A stretch of 64,000 nucleotides of DNA from Veillonellaceae bacterium (GCA_025992895.1 DAJPGA010000001.1:817001-881000); one strand, 5' to 3'. Counted from the stretch's first letter, positions 53,993-63,983 are shown. Program-made: numbers and translations. The notes: generated by a model not told the origin, from the letters alone.

Positions 53993-54239
53993 GACAGATG
54001 CTTTTAAGCATAAAAGAGAATCCGGTTAAAATCCGGAGCGGTCCCGCCACTGTAATGACGAGTCCCTGTCCAAGATGTCACTGGGGTAACCTGGGAAGGC
54101 GGATGGGGATGATGACGCTAAGCCAGGAGAACTATCTGTCTGTGGATCCACCGCTAAGCCTGCGAGAGATGGGTAGGGGATTAGGAGCTTTTTTATGCGC
54201 CTTTTATTTCCGGTACCATTGGCAGGTGCCGGATTTTTT
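53993..54239 (+). promoter_or_regulatory. Cobalamin riboswitch of the mutAB-meaB operon
   Basis: Aptamer 53993-54140: P1 GACAGAT/ATCTGTC, core GCGGTCCCGCCACTGTAATG, GTCACTG, CTGGGAAGGCGG, and the B12 box AAGCCAGGAGAAC. The platform has a T6 run near 54190-54195 and a clean terminator CCGGTACC/GGTGCCGG with T6 (54210-54239). It should reduce mutAB expression when B12 is high. This is unusual for a B12-dependent enzyme, because such switches usually control synthesis, uptake or B12-independent isoenzymes. Confidence 0.93.
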
Positions 54240-54317
54240 ATTGGTTTCCGGCATCTTGTGAATCGTCCGGAGGTATCCATAAGGAAATTGTCTAATTTTT
54301 TAAAGGAGGATATATTC

Positions 54318-56597
54318 ATGGATGAACAAAAACCCCAGGAACCAGTAAAACAGCTTACCGATAAGGAACTGGAAGCCATCCTGCGCCAGTCCGAACGTAA
54401 GACTGAGTTCCCGGCCGTCAGTTTCGATGAATTCACGCCGCCGACCTACGAGGAATGGGTCGATGCGTGCAACGCTCTTCTCAAGGGGAAACCTTTCGAG
54501 AAGACAATGTATACCCCGACATACGAGGGTATTACATTCGATCCGATCTACACATGGCGGACCGGCCCCTCTGCGGTTGACGACATTCTTCCCGTTGATG
54601 ACTATCCGGGAATGGGTGATTTCGTAAGAGGCGCTAAGGTTAATGGTTACAAATGTGCACCTTGGGGCATCGCTCAGGCTTGCGATGAAACACTCCCGAA
54701 GGAAAACAATGAACTTCTGAAACATGAAATTGATAAAGGTTCAACTGTATATAATATCCGCCTTGATACACCGACTATGCATGGCGTGGATGCTCAGAAT
54801 GCCAAGCATGTAGGCAATATCGGTGTAAGCATCACAACCCTGGAAGATATGAGCACGCTGCTTGATGGTCTGGATCTGAAAAAATATCCGATCATGATCT
54901 ACTGCGGTGCTGATTCCATGAGGATGATTGCACTGGCTGCAGCAGCATTGAAAGCAAAAGGCGAACCTGTTGAAAATCTGCATGGCGTTATCGGGGCCAA
55001 CCCGCTGGCGCAGATGGCAAAAGCAGGCAGACTCAGACAGTCGCTGGAATCCCACTATGACGACATGGCTGAAGCCATCAGATGGACAACAAAGAATGCG
55101 CCGAATCTGCGTACTATTTTCGTTCGTTCTGATATATTCTCCCGAGGCGGCGCTAATGCGGTTCAGGAAACTGCATATACCTTCGGTATGGCAGTTGAGT
55201 ATATCAGAGCCATGCTGAAACGCGGACTGTCCATTCATGATATTGCAAGAAGCATCCAGTTCGGTTTCAATACGGGAGCTACCTTCTACATTGAAATTGC
55301 AAAACTCCGTGCTGCCCGTCAGGTCTGGGCCAACATCCTGGAAGCATTCGGTGCAGATGAAGCTGACCGCGGCGCAGTCATTCATGCGCGTCCTGCTTAT
55401 TTAACAAAAACAATTTTCGATATCGGCGTAAACATGCTGCGCAACACAACAGAAATCTTCTCGGCAGTTGTCGGCGGAGTCGATACTTATGAAAATGAGC
55501 CATACGATGAAACAGTAAGAAAGGGCGATGAATTCTCCCGCCGTATCGCACGCAACGTGCAGATCCTCCTGCAGGAAGAATTCGGAATGCTCCGTCCTAT
55601 CGATCCGGCTGGCGGTTCCTGGGCTATTGAAGCACTTACCAAGGAAATGGCTGAAAAAGTCTGGGCTGAATTCCAGAAGATCGAAGATCTGGGCGGCATG
55701 AAGAAAGCTTTCGAAGCCGGATATCCGCAGGAACAGATTCTTGAAGTCGTCAAGAAGCGTTTCAAAGCACTGGATCTTAGAAAAGACCGCGCTGTCGGAA
55801 CCAATATGTATCCGAATATGACAGAAGTTCTTCTCGAACCAAGACCGGAAGATACACCGGCACTGAAGAAAGAACTGTCTGAAGCAGCAGCAGCTTACAG
55901 GAAGACCATTGATAAAGAATTCATGGGCAAGAAGCTTGAAGAGCTGGAAGGCACTGAAGAGGGCAGACTGGACAAGGCCATTGAAGCGTTCATGGCAGGC
56001 GCAACAGTCGGAGAAGTCAGAGAAGCGCTGAAGGGAGAAGAAAGCGGCGTCGAAGGTATCAAGCCGATCACTGAACACCGCTGGACCGAACGTTTTGAAC
56101 AGCTCCGCTTTGATACAGAAGCATACAAGAAAGAAACCGGCAAGAATGTTGAAGTATTCCTGGCTAACATGGGCAAGATTCCGCAGCATAAAGCCAGAGC
56201 CGATTTCTCCACCTCCTTCCTGCAGGTCGGTGAATTCAATGTACACCTGAATGATGGTTTCCAGGATGATGAAGGCAAGCCGGGATCCCGCTGGGAAAAG
56301 TGCATCGAAGCACTCAAAGCCGGCTGTGATGATCAGGGGACACCATATGACTGTGCTGTCATTTGTTCCAAGGATGATACCTATCCGGAAGACGTTCCGG
56401 CCCTGGCTCCTAAGATGAAGGAAATCCTCGGAAACGGAACCTTGTTCCTGGCAGGTGCAGCTCCAAAAGATCTGGAAAAGGTATATCGTGAAGCCGGAGT
56501 TGACGACTTCATCAGCGTAAAAGCAAATTGTTATGAAATCCTCCGTAATCTGCAGAAAGCCAAAGGAATGAAGATCACGGAAAAGGAGGTAAACTAA
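54318..56597 (+). CDS. mutA: Methylmalonyl-CoA mutase small (beta) subunit
   Basis: 759 aa, longer than the usual 620-640. The mutase-like barrel and C-terminal fold are present, but the B12 ligand motif is absent ([16 protein letters not shown]), as normal for the non-catalytic MutA chain. An ATG with AAAGGAGG at 54318 is the start; the frame runs on upstream into the riboswitch but without a site. It forms a heterodimer with MutB. A central Lys/Glu-rich stretch (residues about 520-590) accounts for part of the extra length. Confidence 0.9.
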   Translation: MDEQKPQEPVKQLTDKELEAILRQSERKTEFPAVSFDEFTPPTYEEWVDACNALLKGKPFEKTMYTPTYEGITFDPIYTWRTGPSAVDDILPVDDYPGMGDFVRGAKVNGYKCAPWGIAQACDETLPKENNELLKHEIDKGSTVYNIRLDTPTMHGVDAQNAKHVGNIGVSITTLEDMSTLLDGLDLKKYPIMIYCGADSMRMIALAAAALKAKGEPVENLHGVIGANPLAQMAKAGRLRQSLESHYDDMAEAIRWTTKNAPNLRTIFVRSDIFSRGGANAVQETAYTFGMAVEYIRAMLKRGLSIHDIARSIQFGFNTGATFYIEIAKLRAARQVWANILEAFGADEADRGAVIHARPAYLTKTIFDIGVNMLRNTTEIFSAVVGGVDTYENEPYDETVRKGDEFSRRIARNVQILLQEEFGMLRPIDPAGGSWAIEALTKEMAEKVWAEFQKIEDLGGMKKAFEAGYPQEQILEVVKKRFKALDLRKDRAVGTNMYPNMTEVLLEPRPEDTPALKKELSEAAAAYRKTIDKEFMGKKLEELEGTEEGRLDKAIEAFMAGATVGEVREALKGEESGVEGIKPITEHRWTERFEQLRFDTEAYKKETGKNVEVFLANMGKIPQHKARADFSTSFLQVGEFNVHLNDGFQDDEGKPGSRWEKCIEALKAGCDDQGTPYDCAVICSKDDTYPEDVPALAPKMKEILGNGTLFLAGAAPKDLEKVYREAGVDDFISVKANCYEILRNLQKAKGMKITEKEVN

Positions 56598-56598
56598 T

Positions 56599-58797
56599 AT
56601 GGCGATGAATCCCGATTTTACGAAGTTAGGGCTTAGCGGTCATCCTCATTGTGATTACGATACCTGGAAAGGTGATCTGGAAGGAATCACAGGAGCAAAG
56701 TATGAGGATCTTTACGAAAATACGATGGAACGTATCCCGGTAGGACCTCTTTATACGAAAGACATTTATAACGAATGCAATCATCTGGACTTCATGTCCG
56801 GGATTCCTCCGTTCCTGCGCGGACCGTATTCGACGATGTACGTATTCCGTCCGTGGACAGTCCGCCAGTATGCAGGCTTCTCCACTGCAGAAGAATCCAA
56901 TGCATTCTACAAGAGAAACCTTGCTGCAGGGCAGAAAGGCCTCTCCATTGCATTCGACCTCCCGACACACAGAGGCTACGATGCAGATAACCCCCGCGTT
57001 GTCGGCGACGTTGGCAAGGCAGGCGTATCCGTCTGCTCCATGCTCGATATGAACATCCTCTTCGACGGCATTCCGCTGGATCAGATGTCCGTATCCATGA
57101 CAATGAACGGCGCAGTACTGCCGATCCTGGCATTCTTCATTACAGCCGGCATTGAACAGGGCGTAGACAAGAAAATTCTCCAGGGCACCATTCAGAACGA
57201 TATCCTGAAGGAATTCATGGTACGTAATACTTACATCTACCCGCCGGATATGTCCATGCGAATCATCGGCGATATCTTCGAATACACCACGAAGTACATG
57301 CCGAAATTCAACTCCATCTCCATTTCCGGTTACCACATTCAGGAATGCGGCGCTACCTGCGACCTTGAACTTGGTTATACACTGGCCGATGGTATGGAAT
57401 ACATCCGCTGCGGCGAAAAAGCAGGACTTCCGGTCGATGCCTTCGCAAAGAGACTTTCCTTCTTCTGGGATCAGGGCAAGAACTACTTCATGGAAATTGC
57501 CAAGATGCGTGCAGCACGTGTCCTCTGGGCAAAGATCCTGAAATCCTTCGGCGCAGAAAACCCGAAATCCATGGCTCTGCGTACCCATTCCCAAACCTCC
57601 GGCTGGTCCCTGACCGAACAGGATCCATTCAACAACATTGCCCGTACATGTATGGAAGCTATGTCTGCCGCATTGGGTCACACACAGTCACTGCATACCA
57701 ACGCACTGGATGAAGCCATCGCTCTTCCGACTGACTTCTCCGCCCGTCTGGCTCGTAATACACAGCTTTACATCCAGGATGAAACCAAATCCTGTAAGAT
57801 CATCGATCCGTGGGGCGGTTCCTACTACGTCGAATATCTGACCAACGAAGTTATCAAACGCGCCTGGGCTCATATTCAGGAAGTAGAAGCACTGGGCGGC
57901 ATGTCCAAGGCAATTGCAACCGGCCTTCCGAAGATGCGTATCGAAGAATGCGCCGCACGCCGTCAGGCAGACATCGATTCCGGTAAGGAAACCATTGTCG
58001 GCCTTAATAAATACAGACTGGCAAAAGAAGATCCATTGAACGTACTGTCCATTGATAACACGGCTGTACGTGAAGCACAGATCAAACGCCTTGAAAAATT
58101 GAGAAGCATTCGTGATCCGGAAGCTGTCCGCCGCGATCTGGAAGCCATCACCAAGTGCGCTGAATCCCGTGACAACGGCAACCTCCTTGAAGCAGCCGTA
58201 CAGGCAGCACATGACCGCGCATCCCTGGGAGAAATTTCCGATGCCGTTGAAAAAGTATCCGGAAGATACAATGCTGTCATTCATACAGTATCCGGCGTTT
58301 ACTCCAGTGAATTTGAAGATTCTTCAAAACTGAACGAAGCCAAATCCCTGGTAGAAACATTTGAAAAACTCGAAGGCCGCCGTCCCCGTATTTTCTTCGC
58401 AAAGATGGGTCAGGATGGTCACGACAGAGGACAGAAAGTTCTGGCGACATCCTTCGCAGATATGGGCTGGGACGTCGACGTAGGACCTTTATTCCAGACA
58501 CCGGAAGAAGCTGCACAGGATGCAGTGGATAACGATGTTCATATTGTTGGCTTCTCCTCCCTGGCGGCAGGACATAAGACACTGCTCCCGAGTATCGTGG
58601 AAGAGCTGAAGAAACTGGGCCGCGATGATATTCTCGTCTGCATTGGCGGGGTTATTCCTCCACAGGATTACCAGTTCCTCTACGACCATGGTGCACAGGC
58701 TATCTTCGGACCAGGCACCAACATCCCGGAATGCTGCATTAAGTTGCTGCAGATGCTTGTAGACCGCGCTAAGGAAGAACAAGTCAGGGAAGGTTAA
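56599..58797 (+). CDS. mutB: Methylmalonyl-CoA mutase large (alpha) subunit
   Basis: 732 aa, the standard size. Substrate barrel with [22 protein letters not shown] (conserved Tyr/Arg for methylmalonyl-CoA), [21 protein letters not shown] motif, and [13 protein letters not shown]. The C-terminal B12 domain has the His ligand in [13 protein letters not shown], then GFSSLAAGH and CIGGVIPP. Catalyses succinyl-CoA/(R)-methylmalonyl-CoA exchange. It begins one base after the mutA stop. Confidence 0.95.
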   Translation: MAMNPDFTKLGLSGHPHCDYDTWKGDLEGITGAKYEDLYENTMERIPVGPLYTKDIYNECNHLDFMSGIPPFLRGPYSTMYVFRPWTVRQYAGFSTAEESNAFYKRNLAAGQKGLSIAFDLPTHRGYDADNPRVVGDVGKAGVSVCSMLDMNILFDGIPLDQMSVSMTMNGAVLPILAFFITAGIEQGVDKKILQGTIQNDILKEFMVRNTYIYPPDMSMRIIGDIFEYTTKYMPKFNSISISGYHIQECGATCDLELGYTLADGMEYIRCGEKAGLPVDAFAKRLSFFWDQGKNYFMEIAKMRAARVLWAKILKSFGAENPKSMALRTHSQTSGWSLTEQDPFNNIARTCMEAMSAALGHTQSLHTNALDEAIALPTDFSARLARNTQLYIQDETKSCKIIDPWGGSYYVEYLTNEVIKRAWAHIQEVEALGGMSKAIATGLPKMRIEECAARRQADIDSGKETIVGLNKYRLAKEDPLNVLSIDNTAVREAQIKRLEKLRSIRDPEAVRRDLEAITKCAESRDNGNLLEAAVQAAHDRASLGEISDAVEKVSGRYNAVIHTVSGVYSSEFEDSSKLNEAKSLVETFEKLEGRRPRIFFAKMGQDGHDRGQKVLATSFADMGWDVDVGPLFQTPEEAAQDAVDNDVHIVGFSSLAAGHKTLLPSIVEELKKLGRDDILVCIGGVIPPQDYQFLYDHGAQAIFGPGTNIPECCIKLLQMLVDRAKEEQVREG

Positions 58798-58807
58798 GGT
58801 AGACCGT

Positions 58808-59974
58808 ATGCCTGAAAATGATGATGATTTAAGACCCAGCTGGGTACCGAAAGAAGATAACCCGGAATTTGCATGCTCCGTTATGAGAGGGATCGACAGC
58901 ACCGTGAACTCCGTAACAGAAAACAAGTATTATCCTAAGGAGGCACTCCGCAAGGTACCTCTCAGGAAAAAACTCACCGTTGACGAATATGTCAAAGGTG
59001 TCGAATCAGGGGACCGCATGATTCTTGCCAAAGCAATTACTTTGATAGAAAGCAATGCGCCCCGTGATTTCGACAAGGCCCAGCGGGTACTCCAGGCATT
59101 GCTGCCCAGGACCGGGAAAGCGCTTCGCATCGGCATCACCGGTGTTCCAGGGGCAGGCAAAAGTACATTTATCGAAGCTTTCGGCACGATTTTGTGCCAG
59201 CAGGGCTTCAAAGTAGCCGTTCTGGCAGTCGATCCTACAAGTTCCATTACAGGCGGCTCCATTCTCGGCGACAAGACCAGAATGCAGACACTCTCCAGGG
59301 AACCGAACTGCTTCATCCGCCCGTCACCTTCTGGCGGAACCTTGGGCGGCGTAGCCAGAAAGAGCCGTGAAACCATGCTTCTCTGCGAAGCGGCAGGCTG
59401 CGATGTAATCCTGGTCGAAACCGTTGGCGTAGGCCAGTCTGAAACGACAGTCCGTGATATGGTAGACTTCTTCATGCTCGTCGTTCTCACCGGTGCCGGT
59501 GATGAACTTCAGGGCATCAAGAAGGGCATCATGGAACTTGCGGATGCTATTGTCGTCAATAAAGCAGACGGCGATAACCTGACGAAAGCGCAGGTCACCT
59601 GCGGCGAATATGAAAGAATGGTTGAATTTGTCAGACCGGCGACAGAGGGATGGAAAACACATGCCTACTGCTGCTCGGCACTGAAAAAGACAGGCCTTCT
59701 GGAACTCTGGGCCGTCATGAGAAAGTTTGAAAAAGTGACGAAGAAGTCCGGAGCCTTCCAGAACAGAAGACAGCGCCAGGTTCTGTCCTGGGTGCACAGC
59801 ATGATCAATGAACACCTGCATAACCTTTTCTTCGAAGATCCGCTGATCAAGAGCCGTATGCCCGATGTAAGGGCAGCCGTACTGGCCGGAGTCATCTCTC
59901 CAAGCCAGGCAGTATCGGAACTGATCAAGCTTTTTGAAGAAGATCATTCGATGGAAAGCAGGCACCCGCTGTAA
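58808..59974 (+). CDS. meaB: MeaB-type GTPase chaperone (second copy)
   Basis: 388 aa, with about 75 extra N-terminal residues compared with the first copy. G1 is GVPGAGKSTFIEAFG, then VDPTSSITGGSILGD, the VILVETVGVGQSE G3 region and VNKADGDN G4. It overlaps no gene but lies 11 bp after mutB and should guard that mutase. The two MeaB proteins are clearly distinct in sequence, consistent with one dedicated to each mutase. Confidence 0.92.
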   Translation: MPENDDDLRPSWVPKEDNPEFACSVMRGIDSTVNSVTENKYYPKEALRKVPLRKKLTVDEYVKGVESGDRMILAKAITLIESNAPRDFDKAQRVLQALLPRTGKALRIGITGVPGAGKSTFIEAFGTILCQQGFKVAVLAVDPTSSITGGSILGDKTRMQTLSREPNCFIRPSPSGGTLGGVARKSRETMLLCEAAGCDVILVETVGVGQSETTVRDMVDFFMLVVLTGAGDELQGIKKGIMELADAIVVNKADGDNLTKAQVTCGEYERMVEFVRPATEGWKTHAYCCSALKKTGLLELWAVMRKFEKVTKKSGAFQNRRQRQVLSWVHSMINEHLHNLFFEDPLIKSRMPDVRAAVLAGVISPSQAVSELIKLFEEDHSMESRHPL

Positions 59975-60054
59975 TTCTGGTATGAAGGAAACGGGAGCGT
60001 CCATGCTCCCGGTCCTCCTTCTTACGCATATTCCGCAATAAAAGGGGGGATAAA

Positions 60055-60645
60055 ATGAAAGACCTGTATCTCTCAGGAGGCTCCTTCTACGGAATCCAGG
60101 AAGTATTCTCCCGCGTGAAAGGCGTAGTAGATACAAAAGCCGGATATGCCAACAGCAGCATGGAAAACCCGACAAAAGATGACGTGGATAAGGGTCTTGC
60201 CGGCGCAGTAGAATGCGTAAAAGTGACGTATGATCCCAAGAAGATAGATATTGCATCCCTGCTCGCCCTGTTTTTCACCATTATAAATCCTTATACAGAC
60301 GGGATTCAGGGAAAATACAAGGGTCCGCAGTACAGGAGCGGCATCTACTATACGTCTCAGGAAGATACCATCCAGATCAGCTACTACATGGCCTTTATGG
60401 CAAATAAAGGAGTACGGCACCAGATGACAGACAACTCCTTTGTCATTAACCAGTATGAAGGGGAAGGCGGAAGGCGTCCGCCCATCCGTACAGAGGCAAA
60501 AGAACTCATTAATTTCTTCGAGGCACCTGCTGAAGAACAGCACTACCTTCGCAGGAATCCGACAGCGTATACGCCAATCAACATACAGCTTCTGGAACAA
60601 GTAGGAGCCATTGAAAAAATACAAGAGGAATTAGAATCTGAATAA
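60055..60645 (+). CDS. MsrA-like protein with Ser in place of the catalytic Cys
   Basis: 196 aa. It follows the MsrA fold: RVKGVVDTKAGYANSSMENPT, GAVECVKVTYDP, and GPQYRSGIYYTSQED correspond to the methionine sulfoxide reductase family. The catalytic GCFWG motif is GSFYG here (residues 9-13; Ser codon TCC), so the sulfenic-acid chemistry is lost. The protein may bind methionine sulfoxide without reducing it, or have another role. AAGGGGGG precedes the ATG. It lies 80 bp after meaB. Confidence 0.85.
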   Translation: MKDLYLSGGSFYGIQEVFSRVKGVVDTKAGYANSSMENPTKDDVDKGLAGAVECVKVTYDPKKIDIASLLALFFTIINPYTDGIQGKYKGPQYRSGIYYTSQEDTIQISYYMAFMANKGVRHQMTDNSFVINQYEGEGGRRPPIRTEAKELINFFEAPAEEQHYLRRNPTAYTPINIQLLEQVGAIEKIQEELESE

Positions 60646-61256
60646 GAATTCCCTTTGCATACTATAGCAGTCATCCCTTGTAACCTTAGGATTTTTCGCT
60701 GAGAAGATCAGATGAAAACAAAGCCAGGCGAAGGAAGGCCAAAGACCATGCCTTGAAATACCCGGTCTTGCGATTGACAGAAACTTTCTGATCGATTCGG
60801 TGTAAATACCCGCAAGGGTTTTACATAAATCAGGGGATCCATCCCTGTTCATCTTCCTTTGGAGTGATGACGGCAACAGGGAAATGCCGTCATCATTCTC
60901 CCTTTTTCTTTCCCTTTACATTGAAGTCAGCTGCATGAAAAATGCAGAATCGTTTTCCCCAGGCTCGGTCAATTCATTGCGGATTTAGACCGGGCCTGTT
61001 TTTATATGCGGAAATGACAGTGGAGAAATGGATGGATCCGGCTTATAGGAAGCCTCCCCAAGTCCATTTCCCGGGATCTTCACTTCAGCAGCGGGTAATA
61101 TGGTACACACAAATATATGCATCTGGTGCGAAACAGATTGTTTGATAGAATTGGAGAAATACCGAGATATCGGGAATCTCATATAGATAAGAATCGCGCA
61201 GTATATATAGAATAGGCATATATGGTACTTTCAGGCCGTTTTGAGAATCTGTCACA
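60646..61256. other. Intergenic region with hairpins, no gene
   Basis: No convincing ORF on either strand. It contains a perfect hairpin TGACGGCA/TGCCGTCA at about 60868-60893 and a terminator-like CAGGCTCGGTC/GACCGGGCCTG with T5 at 60960-61003. The rest is unassigned. Confidence 0.6.
60960..61003 (+). terminator. Probable terminator in the 60.6-61.3 kb gap
   Basis: An 11-bp stem with one mismatch (60960-60970 with 60988-60998), a 17-nt loop and T5. It isolates the riboswitch transcript downstream from meaB and the MsrA-like gene. Confidence 0.75.
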
Positions 61257-61285
61257 TTGACACCTACAATATATAGTGATATGAT
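61257..61285 (+). promoter_or_regulatory. Promoter of the tandem cobalamin riboswitch transcript
   Basis: TTGACA (61257-61262), 17-bp spacer, TATGAT (61280-61285), 24 bp before the first aptamer. Confidence 0.87.
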
Positions 61286-61308
61286 ATCTACAGTTAAATA
61301 CGGATAAG

Positions 61309-61534
61309 ACAGGTGCCCGTCAGGGCTTAATAGGGAAGACCGGTGAAATGCCGGCACGGTCCCGCCACTGTAATGCGGAGCGACTCCAAATATGTCACTG
61401 GGAAACCGGGAAGGCAGGAGAAGCGTTGAAGCAAAGTCAGGAGAACTGCCTGTTTTTTGTCACCGATTGAACCCACGAGCGATGGGAAGGGGATGTCTAT
61501 GATGTCTCTTTGCGTTCGTGCAAAGAGGTTTTTT
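61309..61534 (+). promoter_or_regulatory. Cobalamin riboswitch 1 of a tandem pair, with terminator
   Basis: Aptamer 61309-61453: P1 ACAGG/CCTGT, GGTGCCCGTCAGGGC, TTAATAGGGAAGACCGGTG, GGTCCCGCCACTGTAATG, GTCACTG, GGGAAGGCAGGAG and AAAGTCAGGAGAACTGCC. Terminator CTCTTTGC-GTTCGT-GCAAAGAG with T6 at 61506-61534. There is no ORF between this and riboswitch 2. Confidence 0.95.
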
Positions 61535-61582
61535 ATTGGGGATTTCCGGTTTGACTAACTGAGGAGAATAAACTGAATCAAG

Positions 61583-61823
61583 GAAATGGGTGCCCGTCAG
61601 GGCTTAATAGGGAAGACCGGTGAAATGCCGGCACGGTCCCGCCACTGTAATGCAGAGCGACTCCAGTAAATGTCACTGAGGAGATTGGGAAGACAGGAGA
61701 AGCGAGGAAGCAGAGTCAGGAGAACTGCCTATTTCTAATCACCGCAAGACCTACGAGCGATGGGATGGTGTGAGAATGTCTTTTTGGCGTCCACTCTATC
61801 CGTGTCGGTAGAGTGGATTTTTT
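61583..61823 (+). promoter_or_regulatory. Cobalamin riboswitch 2 of a tandem pair, with terminator
   Basis: Aptamer 61583-61735, nearly identical through the core to riboswitch 1 (differences mainly in P1 and around AGCGACTCC). Terminator TCCACTCTA/TAGAGTGGA with T6 at 61790-61823. In series with riboswitch 1, read-through requires both to be in the low-B12 state. Confidence 0.95.
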
Positions 61824-62258
61824 GGTGAATGAGGAGGATTCAGGGTCATTCATGCAAGACTGGAGGATGACGTCAGGGAACGTCTTCTCTGCCTGCCGCT
61901 GAAGCGCTAAGGGAAAGGCGCTTCAGCAGTAAAGACAGGTTTTAATAGTTGTAAACGGCGCTATCGCACCTTTACATAGATAGGTTGCCTTCACGGGTTA
62001 CCGACATGGTTCTTCTTCCGGGTGATGGAGTAATAGGGAAATACGATCATCACCCACACTTTTTACAGATCCTTCCGCATGGAAGTTCTTATATATCGGA
62101 GTTCATCTTAAAAGCCATACGGCTTTTGCAGCTTGAGAAAAGAGCTGCATCCTAATTCCTCATTGGTAATAACTCCGCAAGGTGTTATTATACAGGTTTC
62201 TCATTATTTTGGGCTGGTGCCCATCCCCTTTTGAAGCGGCTCTACCGCTTCTTTTTTT
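61824..62258 (+). ncRNA. Candidate B12-controlled non-coding RNA with hairpin chain and terminator
   Basis: No credible gene. Successive hairpins: GACGT-CAGGGA-ACGTC (61869-61884); GCTGAAGCGC/GCGCTTCAGC with loop TAAGGGAAAG (61898-61927); 61951-61975; GGGTGATG/CATCACCC with AGGGAA in the loop (62020-62055); AAAAGCC/GGCTTTT (62110-62127); GCAGCT/AGCTGC (62128-62148); TAATAAC/GTTATTA (62167-62190). A perfect terminator GAAGCGG/CCGCTTC with T7 ends it (62233-62258). The transcript would be reached only when both upstream riboswitches allow read-through. A 16-codon ORF (from ATG 61851) has no good ribosome spacing. Confidence 0.65.
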
Positions 62259-62337
62259 CTGCCAGAATTCCAAAAGATGCTGCCCCTCCAGGATAGCTTT
62301 TTCCTCTGAAATTCATGTAAAAATTAAAATTTTTACA

Positions 62338-62366
62338 TTGACTATTTCGAAATCAATCAATATAAT
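62338..62366 (+). promoter_or_regulatory. Promoter of the glutathione peroxidase gene
   Basis: TTGACT (62338-62343), 17-bp spacer, TATAAT (62361-62366), after the ncRNA terminator. It shows that gpx does not depend on the riboswitch transcript. Confidence 0.88.
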
Positions 62367-62412
62367 AAAGATAAAGGCATTTCAATGTATTAATATATAA
62401 GGAGGAAACACA

Positions 62413-62958
62413 ATGAGCGTTTATGATTTTACATGCACCACCATGCAGGGTAAGGAAGTTTCTCTCTCTCAGTATAAAGGCAAGGTTCTTCTGATCGTCA
62501 ATACCGCAAGCAAATGCGGATTCACACCGCAGTTTGCCGGACTTGAGAAACTGTACAAGGAATACAAGGACAAGGGTCTGGAAATCCTCGGCTTCCCGAG
62601 CAACCAGTTCAATGAACAGGATCCTGGAACCAATGAAGAAATCCAGGAATTCTGCAAGGTCAACTATGGCGTCACATTCCAGATGTTCAAGAAGGGCGAT
62701 GTACGCGGTGACAACCCGCAGCCTCTCTTCGCTTACCTGACCAAGCAAAAAGGATTCAAAGGATTCAACATGGATCATCCGGTTGCACCGAAGCTCGTTC
62801 CGATGCTGAAGGAAAAACATCCGGAAATCCTTGAAGGCGACGGAATCAAATGGAACTTCACCAAATTCCTGATCGACCGCGAAGGCAATGTCGTAGAACG
62901 TTTCGAACCGACCACCACACCGGAAGAAATCGCTCCGGCTATCGAAAAACTTCTGTAA
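62413..62958 (+). CDS. Glutathione peroxidase-family protein (Cys type)
   Basis: 181 aa, thioredoxin-like fold. The peroxidatic residue is Cys in [11 protein letters not shown] (about residue 36), the Gln/Asn partner is in [12 protein letters not shown] and the Trp in [10 protein letters not shown], as in bacterial BsaA/Gpx. Such enzymes reduce hydroperoxides, usually with thioredoxin in anaerobes. AAGGAGG before the ATG. Monocistronic. Confidence 0.94.
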   Translation: MSVYDFTCTTMQGKEVSLSQYKGKVLLIVNTASKCGFTPQFAGLEKLYKEYKDKGLEILGFPSNQFNEQDPGTNEEIQEFCKVNYGVTFQMFKKGDVRGDNPQPLFAYLTKQKGFKGFNMDHPVAPKLVPMLKEKHPEILEGDGIKWNFTKFLIDREGNVVERFEPTTTPEEIAPAIEKLL

Positions 62959-62972
62959 TACACGAGTGAAAG

Positions 62973-63001
62973 AGAGCTGCTGCTGAGGCAGCTCTTTTTT
63001 A
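62973..63001 (+). terminator. Terminator after glutathione peroxidase
   Basis: AGAGCTGC pairs with GCAGCTCT around a short loop; T6 run. Confidence 0.88.
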
Positions 63002-63082
63002 TTGTCCGATTTGCAGGAATTATTCGGTAAAGCCTCCGGAATGTAGTATAATGAAAGTGATTATACGGCAGGAGGAGTAAGG

Positions 63083-63850
63083 ATGAACGGAAGAAAATTC
63101 TTTTTCTTTGATATCGACGGCACATTGACGACACCGCTGACGAACGATTACCCGGACAGCACGAGAGAGGCCATCAAGGAGCTGCAGGATAACGGTCATT
63201 TTGTAGCGATTGCGACGGGACGCATGCAGGCGGACGCCTGGGAAGTGGCGAAAGCCCTTGGCATCTGCGCCGCTGTTTCAGACGGGGGAAATGCTCTGAC
63301 CATTCATGGGGAGCTGATTTATGATGAGGGTCTTCCTCTTGAGGACTGCATCAGGACGCTTTCGGAAATCGACAGCGAGAGATTTCCTTTTGCCGTCTGC
63401 CCGGAAAACAAGAAAATGCGTGTGGCGACTTCGGACTTGTACTTATCCCGCGTGAAGGACAGGTACTATGAAACGGTCGTCGATCCATCCTTTGATTTCA
63501 GGAAGGTGGATACGATCCACAAGATTTTCGTTGCCTGCACGAAGGATGATCTTCCTGAGATTCCGCTTCATATGCTTCCGCATGTCTGGTTCAGGAAGGA
63601 TAATATGCTGATCGAGCCTGTCCATAAGGAAAGAGGCATCTTCGAAGTCATGAAGCGCTACCACCTTACGGATGAGGATGTCGTCGTATTCGGAGATGGC
63701 ATGAATGACCGCTCCATGTTCAGGGATGAATGGTTCAGCATAGCTATGGGCAATGCGAAGCCGCAGCTGAAAGAAAAAGCGAAGTACATCACGAAAAGAG
63801 CCGATGATGACGGGATTTATTACGCCTGCAAGAAGTTTGGCTGGATTTGA
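63083..63850 (+). CDS. HAD-family hydrolase, Cof type
   Basis: 255 aa. Motif I FFDIDGTLTTP (residues 8-18), motif II in IATGRMQ, and motif IV GDGMNDRSMF near residue 205; the cap domain between is of the Cof (C2) class. Members dephosphorylate sugar phosphates or flavin/PLP; the substrate is unknown. CAGGAGG before the ATG and a TATAAT box at 63047-63052. Confidence 0.9.
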   Translation: MNGRKFFFFDIDGTLTTPLTNDYPDSTREAIKELQDNGHFVAIATGRMQADAWEVAKALGICAAVSDGGNALTIHGELIYDEGLPLEDCIRTLSEIDSERFPFAVCPENKKMRVATSDLYLSRVKDRYYETVVDPSFDFRKVDTIHKIFVACTKDDLPEIPLHMLPHVWFRKDNMLIEPVHKERGIFEVMKRYHLTDEDVVVFGDGMNDRSMFRDEWFSIAMGNAKPQLKEKAKYITKRADDDGIYYACKKFGWI

Positions 63851-63885
63851 TTGTCAATATGAAACAAGCAAAATATTTGTTAATT

Positions 63886-63922
63886 AAGCGCGGCGCTGCG
63901 GGTTGACTGTAATGCCGCGCTT
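63886..63922. promoter_or_regulatory. Inverted repeat around a -35 element upstream of the last gene
   Basis: AAGCGCGGC (63886-63894) and GCCGCGCTT (63914-63922) form a perfect 9-bp inverted repeat enclosing TTGACT (63903-63908). A TATATT lies 18 bp downstream. It may be the terminator of the HAD gene, an operator for the next gene, or both. Confidence 0.5.
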
Positions 63923-63983
63923 CTGTTATATTATAGATTGTTAAATTGTAATGTTTTCCTGTTGAGTAAGAGAAAGAGGAAAG

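Noticed and set aside
54195..54317. Longer N-terminus of mutA
   Set aside because: It would start inside the riboswitch terminator region and lacks a ribosome site; AAAGGAGG directly precedes the ATG at 54318.
60631..60876. 81-codon minus-strand ORF after the MsrA-like gene
   Set aside because: It overlaps the end of that gene and a hairpin, and its composition is not protein-like.
61305..61735. Repeated sequence blocks as a CRISPR-like or tandem repeat array
   Set aside because: Only two units; each has the complete cobalamin aptamer motifs and its own terminator, so they are duplicated riboswitches.
62182..62400. 72-codon ORF within and after the ncRNA terminator
   Set aside because: It spans a terminator and the gpx promoter, has no ribosome site, and shows unlikely composition.
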